A stretch of DNA of 64,000 bases, taken from the NCBI GenBank assembly GCA_964036315.1, contig OZ038480.1, forward strand, positions 16,949,344 to 17,013,343. Reading direction: 5' to 3'. Position 1 is the first letter of the stretch; each line of letters starts with the position of its first letter. Position numbers and translations under genes: made by a program. Source of the stretch: Acanthosepion esculentum (lineage: Eukaryota > Mollusca > Cephalopoda > Sepiida > Sepiidae). The notes under the pieces were generated by a model. That model saw only the letters and a program-made list of their open reading frames with translations, was not told the DNA's origin and searched no databases. Of this stretch, positions 29,282 through 39,723 are shown in pieces.

Positions 29282-29905
29282 TTTGTCTCTTCATTTCTGT
29301 CCAACAGGAAAACCAAATATTAAAAAGATATTTTTTGTCTGAGATTTTCTGATAAAATATTGTTAATGCAGATGTGCATTGTCATGCAGGAAAATTGGGT
29401 TATCCATATTCATATGTCTGTTTCTTTTTCAATTTTTCATGCATAGACTCAATTTCTCTACAATACGAGGTTGCTGTTATAGTTTTCCCTTGAGGCAAGA
29501 ATGAATAATGAATAACCCCTTTGAAAGAACACCATACGGTAATCATTAACTTTTTAAGGGGAAGTGGAGGTTTTGGATATTCTTTGGTGATTCACTTGCA
29601 TCTAATCTAACTGTTATCCATTTCTCATCGCATGTAATGATTCGATGCAAAACTGGCTTTTTTTTCAAGTTTGTACTCATACAGTAAGATTACTCGACAT
29701 TGTTGCATTGTAATCATTTTCATTGGGTTTATGAGTAACAATATATCGAAAGAAAAATTATCTGAAAAAAAAGAGTCAGGAATAAGTCCAGATTTTTTTT
29801 ATATACTAAGGAGATTACTTCGTTAGACGACCGGAACACCAACCAACCAACCAACCAACCAACCAATCAACCAAAGAATGTGTCATTTCATCTATGACAA
29901 CCTAA
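29282..29905 (-). pseudogene. Mariner relic c: internally deleted
   Basis: The minus strand starts at TTAGGTTGTCATAGATGAAA (29905). The first codons (near CRVILLYEYKLEKK) are fused directly to the catalytic region, where FASNHYMR and a W-x-x-D-like stretch are followed by YPKPPLPLKKLMITVWCSFK, GVIHYSFLPQGKTITATSYC and REIESMHEKLKKK. A residual second Asp block (HDNA context) appears at about 29370. The HTH is deleted. It ends near 29282, abutting relic b. Confidence 0.7.
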
Positions 29906-29919
29906 TATATATGAACAAA

Positions 29920-30050
29920 CCAAAATGTCGGAAAAAACTATGCATCGAAGAGAAACACTGAAGAGATTGTGATTTTAAATTTAAAGTTTAGCGTCGCTAC
30001 ATCTTTAGCGTTATTCTCGATTCTTATTATAACCGACATTTTGGTTATAT
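29920..30050. other. Hairpin with 13-bp perfect arms
   Basis: ACCAAAATGTCGG (29927) and CCGACATTTTGGT (30031) are perfect inverted repeats about 90 bp apart. I could not assign the intervening sequence. Confidence 0.55.
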
Positions 30051-30286
30051 TTCGTTCCCTATCTATCAATCTATATTGTCACCCACTGACGTCTGTTTCA
30101 CTGTATCACAGCTCTTCAGTGTGGCTAGACGTCCGAGTGCTTGAACGAAACCCGACCAATTTTACATAAGTCAGAGATTCTACGCCTACGCTATCGTCGC
30201 ATAGCAGAGCGGAAGCGAAATTTTAACGTTTTTCTCTGCTATACACGACAGTGTCTCGGAGAACTCAATTCCCACTTGAAGAGTAA

Positions 30287-30360
<74 letters not shown>
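30287..30360. repeat. (TA)n microsatellite
   Basis: About 36 units. Confidence 0.95.
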
Positions 30361-30362
<2 letters not shown>

Positions 30363-30520
30363 GAAATATAGTTTTAAGGTATGCTATATTTATAGGATAA
30401 ATTGCCCAATATCAGAGATAGAGCGCATGTAAATATAAAATTGAACATTGAAGTCAACACTCAGAGGCGACAGGTGTTTCATGCTAGACACAATCGTCTG
30501 ACGATTGCATTTAGCATGAC
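30363..30520 (+). repeat. Dispersed repeat P, copy 2
   Basis: Matches copies at 21.6 and 39.8 kb: GCCCAATATCAGAGATAGAG, GAACATTGAAGTCAACACTC and TGTTTCATGCTAGACACAAT. A reverse-complement echo (TTTAGCATGACTTCAATGTT) follows at 30510-30530, forming a loose hairpin. Confidence 0.7.
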
Positions 30521-30609
30521 TTCAATGTTCCCTTTTATATAAACAGTGACTATTACGGCTAATAATGCAAGACTCTTCGGTAAATCGAATTGAGTTCTCT
30601 CAGTCACTG

Positions 30610-31032
30610 TGTGTTTATCTAAAAATAAATACGCTTAAATTCACCTTCATCCCTGCCGTGAGCCAGAAGAATCCCCAATACAGCGATAACGTCTACTCTG
30701 AATAATATTTTATTTAATGTGTGCTTTTTTTGTATAATAATAGCTTTTAGGGTTTTGAGTCTTTCCTTGTATTCGGTACTGTAGAGTGTTTTGGTGTTAT
30801 CTACTAGTATTTGTCTCGTGATGATAGCTGTATTTTGGTCATTCTTGATATGTTGGTTGATATGCGCACAGATTAAATTGAGTTTAGACATGTAACAGGT
30901 CAATCTGCGAGAGAGTGTCGTGCATGTGTGCCCAATATAAGAATATAATTCTGCGTCACCATATATTTTATTCGAGCTGTTTGTAGGGTTAAATGTAGAT
31001 TTCTTCTGATAAACTTTCTGCTTTTCAGTCAC
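30610..31032 (-). pseudogene. Penelope-like GIY-YIG endonuclease remnant
   Basis: A 137-codon minus-strand frame contains ELYSYIGHTCTTLSRRLTCY, where 'L-Y-x-Y-I-G-x-T' corresponds to the GIY-YIG second block and the following R is conserved. It then has NTAIITRQILVDNTKTLYST and RLKTLKAIIIQKKHTLNKIL. The layout matches the C-terminal endonuclease of a Penelope-like clade. No RT is found upstream (31.03-31.7 kb has nothing recognisable). The 3' side leads into repeat P. A second copy of the C-terminal part lies at 51.4 kb. Confidence 0.65.
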
Positions 31033-31744
31033 TTACTCATTTATTTTTATTTCTTAATCATCTCTCTCTCTTTTTCAAAAGATATTCCTTCTTTTCCCAT
31101 TCGATCTATATCTACATATCAATTTAGAAAGTAGCATTCATAATGTTCGTTGGCGGCGAAAATTTCAGGATTTGTTACATTTTCCAGTCAATAAGAGAGT
31201 GTCAAAGATCGAAGAATTGAAGACAACTGACAATGACTTCAAAGAGAACTGGTCCACCATCAATCTTCATAAATCAAGCGAAATTTGCAGAGAAGAATCG
31301 CCATTTCTTTCTTTCTATCAAGCAGCTTATTCAGTGACCGGACGGACATAGGTGTGTTCACTGTCAATTGTGTCGAGATATTAGACCGCCATGTTGTTTC
31401 TATTTCGAAAGAGTTGCATGTCAGCCGTAAACATATTTATAAAGCTAAACATTAAGCCATTTAAAACTATTAACAACTTAGAAAATGGAGGGCCTTTTTG
31501 TCTGAGTATATACTAACTCAACGCAATTACTTCCAACAGTCGGAGATCTAGTGCTGAAGTGCTCATCTTTCAATCTGGTGGTTACAGGTTCAATACATAT
31601 TGGGTATTCTATACATTTTATTTCGTGTTAGAGTTAACTTTGTCCCGTACAATATTCTTATAGAAAAGATACTTGGGGAAAGAGTTCTAGCTACTGTTTC
31701 CGTGTATTCAGCAACCCATCATTTTCTTCAATATTTCATTTTTT
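31033..31744. other. No gene seen
   Basis: Mixed sequence; no domain or terminus recognised. Confidence 0.5.
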
Positions 31745-32572
31745 TTAAAGCATTTCACCCCAAGCAAGGCGAGAGTGCCACTAGCACGCAGGGGGATTAC
31801 AGAGAGTGGAGCCAAGACGAAAGAGGCGTGATAGAGAAAAGGATGGAGAGAAGGACAAGGAATAGATCAAAGCATCTGGAGTTGTCGATTGACATTGCAT
31901 TTGAATATTTGGAGATTATAGCTATCAGGGAAGCAAGTAAGAGGAAGGGAGTTCCACAGACGGGAAGTGCGAGACATGAAGCTATTGGAGTAGAAGAGAT
32001 GTCTAGATTTAACCGTTTCGACAGTGAAAGGGTGGGACTGAGATGCCGACCTAGTGGTACGTTTAAATTTATGCAGTTTGGGAACCAGCGAAAGCGGCTT
32101 GTCGGAGCAGTTATCATGAAAATACTTAGAGAGAAGACAGAAGGAAGCCACCGCACGTCTGTGAGAAAGTGACTGTAGACCAGATGCCAGACCAGGACCT
32201 AGCACATTGCATATCCGTCTCTGGATTTTGTCGAGGACCTCGAGACGAACAGCTGGGGCACCAGACCATATATGGCAGCATTATTCCATGCAAAGAAAAA
32301 TGGTCGATTTATAGCTTTGTAGGATAGACTCAGACGAGAAAACTTTCTGGCGCGACACAGGGAACCAACTTTCCTTGCAGTAGATGAAGCTATTGATTCA
32401 ATGTATTTGTTCTATCTCATGTCAGCAGACAGTGTGAGACCAAGCAGGTGCAAAGGGACGCTCTCATGGAGTTAGGCATTAGACATTCTAATGGAAGGCA
32501 GGGCGTGTTCTCTGTGGTGGGTAAAAGAGAAAAACTTTGTTTTTGAGGCAATAAAGTTAACAATCCATTTCG
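31745..32572 (-). pseudogene. LINE-J RT C-terminal half and 3' UTR
   Basis: Minus strand. Near 32200-32260 there is a D-K-I-Q-R-R-I-C stretch, then GLASGLQSLSHRRAVASFCL, VPKLHEFKRTTRSASQSHPF, KSRHLFYSNSFMSRTSRLWN and SLPLTCFPDSYNLQIFKCNV. The 3' UTR has the family signature CGTGCTAGTGGCACTCTCG and CTTGCTTGGGGTGAAATG, ending at 31745. The upstream RT palm lies beyond the VCR insertion, at 33328-33500. Confidence 0.8.
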
Positions 32573-32582
32573 TGCCCCAGTC

Positions 32583-33317
32583 GCGTCCTGGGGATAATGA
32601 TAAAATTACATCCGTGTCCTGCGTAAGACGATAAACTACGTCCAACAGCAAGGCCTCTGATCAGGAGGTTTTGAGGAGCGTGGAACCACCTCTTAATTGC
32701 TGGTGTTCCCAGGTCCACCCGGGGTAATAGCACCTCTTAGGGTCCCAGCTAGGGAATATAGTTAACCCCGAAACTGAGGTAAAAGCATTATAAAAGTGTA
32801 AAAATAGGTTTTAATATCAGAAATACTTTGTAAAAATTTATTACCCGAAATAATTTTTTGAAGAAAAAAAAACTATTACCAGTAATATATTTTTGAAAAA
32901 AATATTACTAGCAATACGTTTTTGAAAAAAAATATTACCAGTAATACATGTTTTAAAATAATATTTCCAGCTATACATTTTTGAGGAAAAAATATTACCA
33001 GGAAAAAAGTTGTTGGCATTAAATAACCGATTGAGGTTAATATACCGTAAAACACAACAAACCAAACAAAATCAAACCAAGTGAGTTTATTTAAAAAAAA
33101 CGTTTTACGAAAATAAAATCATCCAAGATTGTAAATTTCCTAAAAGAAGTTTGTACTAAAAAATATGAGTAATTGAAAAAATGGTTCAAATATATATGTA
33201 TATATACACACCATTTTTACCAAACTATCGCTATGAATCTATTTCAAAATTTTGTTGACATTAAATGACCCACCGAGGTTGATATGCTATAAAACAAAAC
33301 AACCAACCAACCAATCT
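32583..33317 (+). mobile_element. VCR element, copy 2, with 10-bp target duplication
   Basis: TGCCCCAGTC flanks both ends (32573-32582 and 33318-33327), and the flanks are parts of the same LINE-J, so the boundaries are directly supported. Modules in order: two degenerate 30-bp units (to about 32640); the unique core CAGCAAGGCCTCTGATCAGG, GCGTGGAACCACCTCTTAAT and GGGTCCCAGCTAGGG; an A/T spacer; about five 31-bp VNTR units (32840-33005); tail GTTAATATACCGTAAAAC with CCAAA-type repeats to 33080. A further 170 bp and a second tail copy end in (CCAA)n at 33317. The second tail could be a 3' transduction or a nested insertion. Confidence 0.8.
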
Positions 33318-33327
33318 TGCCCCAGTC

Positions 33328-33505
33328 AACAACAGATTGGAGGTTCTTTTTGAGACCAACGGCCAGGTTTAGTTTTGTCAGCGATGCCAGATTTGCTATT
33401 GAGGCAGAAGTAAATAATAATGTCATCTGCATAGATGCCTACTTGGGAACTGTTGACATTGGGAAGATCGGGAAGCTCGTTAATGAAAAATGATGCCATT
33501 CATTT
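33328..33505 (-). pseudogene. LINE-J RT palm with YADD motif
   Basis: The minus strand reads FINELPDLPNVNSSQVGIYA, then the catalytic Y-A-D-D followed by IIIYFCLNSKSGIADKTK and a W-G-K context. YADD is the RT motif C signature. It is the 5' continuation of 31745-32572, displaced by the VCR insertion. The 5' end is lost at about 33505. Confidence 0.75.
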
Positions 33506-33695
33506 ATTATGTGAGTGGTTATTTTGTTATCCCTTTGTCGTCTTGGCATATCGTCTCCAGCGTAGATGTTGAAAGCCTGTATATCTTGTTAATTTTGGTC
33601 ACATTTCTTCGAGTTTGGGTTGTTTTCATCACAATGCCAACGGACAATCTATTCTAGTATGAAATCGGTATAAAGATTTTTTTAAAAGACGTATT

Positions 33696-34336
33696 CTTTC
33701 TTGGGTATGACGATAAACTACATCCGCGTCCTGGGTATGACGATAAACTACATCTGCGTCCTGGGTAAGACGATAAACTACATCTGCGTCCTGGGTAAGA
33801 CGATAAACTACATCCGCGTCCTGGGTAAGACGATAAACTACGTCCAACAGCAAGGCTTCTGGTAATATGTTTTTGAAAAAATAATGTTGCAAGCTGTACA
33901 TTTTTGAAAAAAATATTACTAGCTATACGTTTTTTTTAAAGAATAGTGTTGTCGGCTGTACGTTTTTGAAAAATAATATTACCAGCTATACGTTTTTGAA
34001 AAAATAATATTACCAGCTATACGTTTTTGAAAAAATAATATTACCAGCTATACGTTTTTGAAAAAATAATATTACCAGCTATACGTTTCTGAAAAAATAA
34101 TATTACCAGCTATACGTTTTTGGAAAAATAATATTACCAGCTATACGTTTTTAAAAAAATAATATTACCAGTTATACGTTTTTGGAAAAATAATATTATC
34201 AGCTATACGTTTTTGAGGAAAAAATATTAACAGAAATAGATTTTTGACAAAACAAAAATATTCCCCAAAAAATAAAAAGTTGTCGGCATTAAATGACCCA
34301 TTGGGGTTGATGTGCCGTAAAACAAAACTAACCAAA
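33696..34336 (+). mobile_element. VCR element, copy 3 (core deleted)
   Basis: Five units of the 30-bp VNTR (CTGGGTATGACGATAAACTA) at 33700-33848, then CAACAGCAAGGCTTCTG joined directly to about twelve 31-bp units (CCAGCTATACGTTTTTGAAA) at 33855-34245. The tail GGTTGATGTGCCGTAAAAC lies at 34303-34336. The unique core between the VNTRs has been deleted. Confidence 0.8.
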
Positions 34337-34661
34337 CTTTTGTTTCTGATTAGCCGTCGTCCTACTGCTAGACTTAATCTCATTTGAGATTTAAAGAGGA
34401 AACCTTTTCAGTCTTCCTTTTGGTAAATGTTCACTTTCTTTTTTTAGACTAGTGCTTTTGATGCTTTTCGATAGTAAACGAACATGGCGTAGAAAATTAG
34501 AAGATAGAATAGCAAAACGTTTATAGATGACAGCCTTGACTAAACCCATGAGTTTCCGCCGCAGAACTGGTTAAGCTGCGGTCTATCTAAGACCAGTTCA
34601 CGGATGAAAATACGCATCTCGTCTGAAATCACTTATTTATTACAATTTCAGATTTCTTACA
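34337..34661. other. No gene seen
   Basis: Sequence between VCR copies; unrecognised. Confidence 0.5.
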
Positions 34662-34848
34662 CCGTCCTGGGTATGACGTTAAACTGCATCCGAGTCCTGG
34701 ATAAGACGATAAACTACATCCAACAGCAAGGCCTCTGATCAGGAGGTTTTGAGGAGCGTGGAACCACCTCTTAATTGCTGATGTCTCCGGGGTTGTAGCA
34801 CCTGTTAGGGTCCCAGCTATGGGAAAATAGTGAAATCCCAAGGTGTGT
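34662..34848 (+). mobile_element. VCR element, copy 4 (5' half)
   Basis: Two 30-bp units, then the complete unique core: CAACAGCAAGGCCTCTGATC, GAGGAGCGTGGAACCACCTC, GCACCTGTTAGGGTCCCAGC and TATGGGAAAATAGTGAA. It ends at 34848, where another 30-bp array begins. Confidence 0.8.
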
Positions 34849-35930
34849 CCACGTCCTGGGTATGACGATAAACTAAATCCGCGTCCTGGGTATGACGATA
34901 AACTACATCCGCTTCCTGGGTATGACGATAAACTACATCCACGTCCTGGGTATGACGATAAACTACGCCCAACCAAAAGGCCGTCGATCTGATCAATCGG
35001 CTGGTCATGTCATGCCCCATCATATCTAACCCATCCCAAAACAACTACAACTTACAATTAACTTTCCCTCCCAAACCCTACACTAAATATACTAACACCT
35101 TACCACTAAAATGTGATGGGAAACAATGATGTGGCCAGCTATACGTTTTTGAAACAATGATGTTTCCAGCTATACGTTTTTGAAACAATGATGTTGCCAG
35201 CTATACGTTTTTGAAACAATGATGTTGCCAGGGATACATTTTTTTTTTAAACAATGATGTTGCCAGGGATACATTTTTTTGAAACAATGATGTTGCCAGC
35301 TATACATTTTTGAAACAGTTTCCAGCTATACGTTTTTGAAACAATGATGTTTCCAGCTATACGTTTTTGAAACAATGATGTTGCCAGCTATACGTTTTTG
35401 AAACAATGATGTTGCCAGGGATACATTTTTTTTTTAAACAATGATGTTGCCAGGGATACATTTTTTTTAAAACAATGATGTTGCCAGGGATACGTTTTTG
35501 AAACAATGATGTTGCCAGGGATACATTTTTTTGAAACAATGATGTTGCCAGCTATACGTTTTTGAAACAGTTTCCAGCTATACGTTTTTGAAACAATGAT
35601 GTTGCCAGCTATACGTTTTTGAAACAATGATGTTGCCAGCTATACGTTTTTGCAACAATGATGTTGCCAGGGATACATTTTTTTTTAAACAATGATGTTG
35701 CCAGGGATACATTTTTTTTTTAAACAATGATGTTGCCAGCTATACGTTTTTGAAACAATGATGTTGCCAGGGATACATTTTTTTGAAACAATGATGTTGC
35801 CAGCTATACGTTTTTGAAACAGTTGCCAGCTATACGTTTTTGATATATCTAGTAAATACTGGATCTAGCATTAAATAACCCATAGTGGTTGATATGCCAT
35901 AAACCCCCAAACAAACAAACAAACAAAATT
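34849..35930 (+). mobile_element. VCR element, copy 5 with expanded, higher-order 31-bp array
   Basis: Four 30-bp units at 34849-34970; an unrelated insert (about 34975-35125, containing TCGGCTGGTCATGTCATGCC); then about 23 units of the 31-bp VNTR at 35130-35845. Tail GGTTGATATGCCATAAAC with (AAAC)n at 35868-35930. Units are of two kinds, CCAGCTATACG and CCAGGGATACA. Truncated units (TGAAACAG then TTCCAG/TTGCCAG) recur at 35312, 35564 and 35816, exactly 252 bp apart, giving a higher-order period. Confidence 0.85.
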
Positions 35931-36396
35931 TCTTACATTAAGGGCCTCTAGCTGTTAAAGTATGCAGCAGCAATAAATGACAATACTATAAAATTGGTCA
36001 GAATTAATATTGAAAATTATTAAATCTCAGAGTCTCTTGAAAAATTACCTTGATCATCTGTTCACAGGCTGTATATAAATTCTATGAACAACCGTAGATT
36101 TATCGGAGAGGTCAAATTAAGAACGCAATCAAATACTGAATATCCGTCGAAAAAAAGAAAGCGGTAAATCTCACTGGGAAATGCTAGGTGGCAAAAATCT
36201 AAAAGATACCGACAGACAGTAAAGCATCATGCAGTTTATATTTTTCTCTCAGGTCAAGTTTGTTATCAGACTACATGAGCAGTGAGCCTCGATATCAAAC
36301 TTTGAATAGTACATGTTCATATCTGAAAAATATTCAATATAGATGACATACGCCCTTGTGCAAATTAATTGAAGCAAAACGAATAATTCCGTTATT
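35931..36396. other. No gene seen
   Basis: A/T-rich sequence, nothing recognised. Confidence 0.5.
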
Positions 36397-36397
36397 A

Positions 36398-36582
36398 CCG
36401 TATTTGACGACATATAAGACGTCCCGGTGTATAAGACTCACCCCAATTTCACCGGGTCAAATCAAGAAAAAATTAGTAATTAATAAAATTAGTAAACCTA
36501 CATATGGCATATAAGACGCAGGAGAATTGTAAAAGGTATTTTAGTAAAAAAAAAAGTGCGTCTTATATGCTGTCAAATACGG
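36398..36582. mobile_element. 185-bp MITE with CCGTATTTGAC termini
   Basis: Termini CCGTATTTGACGACATATAA and, inverted, CCGTATTTGACAGCATATAA (18 of 20 identical), flanked by TA. Inside, GGCATATAAGACGCAGG echoes the terminus. No coding sequence. It belongs to a loose group here with 41367-41842. Confidence 0.8.
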
Positions 36583-37536
36583 TATTTACTGTTTTTTCGT
36601 ATTATGTCCGTGAAGCATGACCCAGTGCACATGCCAGTACTTCGTATGTCCATTCCACGAAGTTTTCCCTTGCAGATTGACCACAGATTCTCGATTGGAT
36701 TTAAATCAGGAATTTCCGGGCCAGTCTATAGTAGTTTGATTTGCTCACTGGTAAGGCTTGCCGGTGCATTCGAGCAGCGTTACAATTTTCGTACCTTCCT
36801 TGAAGTAACGTCCACCATAGACAATGGCCGTAGGACAACTAATCGACAGCCAAGACAATAGTGATTGGGCGTGATAAAAATCTGATGCAATCACGGATGG
36901 CGCAATATTTTTCAAGGCCAAACAAATTTCATTATACGCTTCGAAAATAGATTCATATTACAGCCCACCACTGCAAATGACCTAATCTGAGGAACAAATA
37001 GAAATCGATTACACCATGTCACACCAGTGTGTCTAAAACTGACCGTATGCCGAAAGAAAGGAAACTAAAGTGTTTTTTTTCAGTTAATTTGCACAAGGGT
37101 ATACATGTTAATTATCCGAAATCAGGAAAACTAAAAAACGAACATTTTGTTTTCTATGGATATCATTTGCACACCGAAGTTTGCGTCTGGCGCCAAATAC
37201 GGACAAGTGCGACCCGGCTCAACTCACATCTCGAAATTCTATAGTATGGCGTGTTCTTATTTTGATACGACCTTCCAGGTACAGGTTTACATTTGTTCAG
37301 CATTGTAAGATGCTACAAAAGCAAAATATTAACCATAGAAACTTAGTTATGCTGTTAAAGATCTAGACATGCATATGGATGCGGTCCAGTTAATCCAGAC
37401 ATGTTTTAACGAGAACCTATACCAAATTATTTTCTTAAACCAAAGAATAAAAATGACTTCAATTGGCGCCAAAGGATCACTTCTTCCTGTTAATATAAGC
37501 GTCTATCTAAATGGATTTATACCTACCTGTCTTGTA

Positions 37537-37537
<1 letters not shown>
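36583..37537. other. No gene confidently seen
   Basis: The frame at 36556-36861 (SIPRSFPLQIDHRFSIGFKS) could be an antisense or shifted Tc1 fragment (CCAGTCTATAGTAGTTTGAT), but no motif is convincing. The rest is unrecognised. Confidence 0.4.
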
Positions 37538-37599
<62 letters not shown>

Positions 37600-37645
37600 A
37601 CTTCTTCATCTTCTAATATGCATCTATCGAAATGGGTTTATACTA

Positions 37646-37703
<58 letters not shown>

Positions 37704-37704
37704 G
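37538..37704. repeat. Two (ATCT)n blocks with duplicated context
   Basis: ATCT at 37540-37598 and 37647-37704. The preceding sequences, CTATCTAAATGGATTTATAC and CTATCGAAATGGGTTTATAC, are similar, so the flank and the tract were duplicated together. Confidence 0.9.
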
Positions 37705-38804
37705 ATTTTCATTTATCGATGTGCTATACATTTTTATTTTCCCCCTTCCTTCTCTTTCCACACCCCTCTTTTTTTACTGGTATCCTACGTCCTGTCAGTT
37801 GGTTTCCGTGACTTGGAACCAGAAAAGAAATGGACAAATAGTCATGGCTAAGTTTTTTTCCTGTAATAAGATTTTACTTGTAAAATCAACAGCAATCTAA
37901 AAATACCCCTTATTCACGCCCGCCTACTCCTATTGTGACCGTTTACAACATCAGTTGATTACGATGATTGATAAATGAGCAAGTTTGAAATTGACCGGTG
38001 TCATCTCATAATTAGCCACCTGTTTTGAATGTCACAATACAACAGCACCTTTCCTGTTTCCCTCGCTTGCTGTCGACAAGAATATGAACGCACGAATGTA
38101 AGGGCTTATTCAATTGATAATTAGATTTGCATCTTTTTTGGAGTTCTCTATCTTGTTACATTTCTGTTTTTTTTTGTTTGTTTTTTTTTTTACGGTCTGT
38201 TGCTGGGTAATTATTCAATTCGAGGAAAGTATTCGACTGAAAATGGTTCGGTTGGTTCTCCATATTTACACGCTTCTCGTGATGACATCTGGTCTCCTAC
38301 AAGCGTTGTCCGCTTTTTCATGTTTGAAACAAACAAAGAATGGAAGGGACAACAACACAAAATAGAAAAAAAAAAGACAAAAGGAATCGAAAAAAAAAAA
38401 AAATCAGCATGAAAATAAAAGTCTAAAAAGAGAATAAATAGAAAATGGGAAATAAAGAAAATAAAAAGGTATGTAAAATGGAAAGAAAGATACATTAAAA
38501 CATGCCTAATGTCACGTGACGTTTTTTCCCGCCAAATCCCAATTTAGCATTAGGAACTTGTACAAAATTTTCGATAAAAGTTTTTTTTTTAAAAATTATA
38601 AAATGTATGTACAAACGCAAAACGTGTATTTGACCAAGAATATTTCATTAACGCAAGTTTGACCAAAGACGACAGACAAAAATGTTTTTTTTTTTAAATA
38701 TTACTTTTATTTAAATTAAGGAGATGTGGATAGCGTTATGTTTGTTGGCGAGGAAAGTGAAATAGACGTACCTAGTTTACATCACCTTCGCAGTAATGTC
38801 CTTG
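37705..38804. other. No gene seen; contains poly-A/T runs
   Basis: Low-complexity A tracts at 38360-38480 and T runs near 38165 and 38580. No domain recognised. Confidence 0.5.
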
Positions 38805-38990
38805 TAAACGGCAGGAATTCATCTTTTTCCAGCGATGTTAAATAGCATACCAATCTCGGCTGTCCTAGTCTAGGAGACGGAAAAATCTGAACGCAAAATC
38901 AACACGAAGTGTGATGGACTTCGTCAGGTTGTTTTTCCCTAGACACACCACAGCTGTTATGGCAGCAGTACATGTAGTGCCCCTAAAACC
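38805..38990 (+). mobile_element. SINE-V body fragment
   Basis: Module order shared with 61.43-61.6 kb: ATTCATCTTTTTCCAGCGAT, a TAAATAGCA block, a GGAGACGGAAAAATCTGAA block, GGACTTCGTCAGGTTGTTTT and CTAGACACACCACAGCTGTT. The head is missing. Confidence 0.55.
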
Positions 38991-39040
38991 TTAATGCGTT
39001 TCGGGACTCGTGACTTGATGTTTACGTACAAAGGAACATA

Positions 39041-39408
39041 CAGGGTGACCAAAAATAACAGGAATTTTTGAAGTGCGTATTTCCAGACATGAGCAAGTGG
39101 CAACACTGCGAGACAGTAACCTTGAGCATGTAAATTTTTCTTCATTTTAGTAACGAGAATGAAATTCACAGTATCCCAGCTGAGATGTTGCAGCAGTCAA
39201 TGAGGAATCTCAACAGCAGATTTCAAGAATGCATTCATACAGGAGGATGCCATCTACAGGACGTAATTTTAAAAAAATGAAAATTCCATCATTGTAATCT
39301 TAAATGGCATGTTTTAAGGTTTAAATTACTATGAATTAAATATTTTTCTTCCATCACTCTTGGTTTTATTGGATTGTTAAAAAGTTCCCGCTGTTTTGGG
39401 TCACCCTG
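39041..39408 (+). mobile_element. Mariner-derived MITE (family B), copy 2
   Basis: Termini CAGGGTGACCAAAAATAACA and, inverted, CAGGGTGACCCAAAACAGCG, flanked by TA. On the plus strand 39151-39279 encodes HSIPAEMLQQSMRNLNSRFQ then ECIHTGGCHLQDVILKK and a stop, the same C-terminal remnant as 19360-19723 in opposite orientation. The two copies share the same deletion endpoints, so they propagated as a MITE. Confidence 0.8.
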
Positions 39409-39723
39409 TATATTGAGATAACGTTTGCGTAAAAACTATCTAAGCGTTTGAAGTCGCAATTTTAACTAGGTTTCCAGACGAGATTCATGTCAGCAAAAAT
39501 TATGGAGGACATTTGTTTATGTCTCGTTTACTAGATGTTTTCATCTTTGCTGTTAAATCGCTCTTTGGTTTCTGTGAGAACCAGAAAAAACTGTGAAAGT
39601 TGTTAGTTTTTTCTTCTTAACCCTTCGATTATCCTTGCTAAAGATAACATTTTAAATTTGGTATTTTCAGTGGTCCGTAACTTAAAGTATAGTCTGAGAT
39701 AGGCCGGTGTATCACTCAGTTAC

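Noticed and set aside
31600..32172. 190-codon plus-strand frame
   Set aside because: It is antisense to the LINE-J RT tail, which has clear family similarity on the minus strand.
33629..34976. Frames with a perfect 10-residue repeat (VVYRLTQDAD and SSYPGRGCSL types)
   Set aside because: The 30-bp VCR VNTR is a multiple of three, so every frame repeats. No start context or conserved protein is suggested.
35130..35845. Regularly spaced 31-bp repeats that could suggest a CRISPR array
   Set aside because: Units are contiguous with no unique spacers, in a eukaryotic retroelement; no cas genes.
36556..36861. Possible Tc1 transposase fragment
   Set aside because: The S-I-P-R-S-F-P...G-I-S-G-P context hints at antisense 'E-N-L-W/S-P-D' text, but no motif could be read convincingly on either strand.
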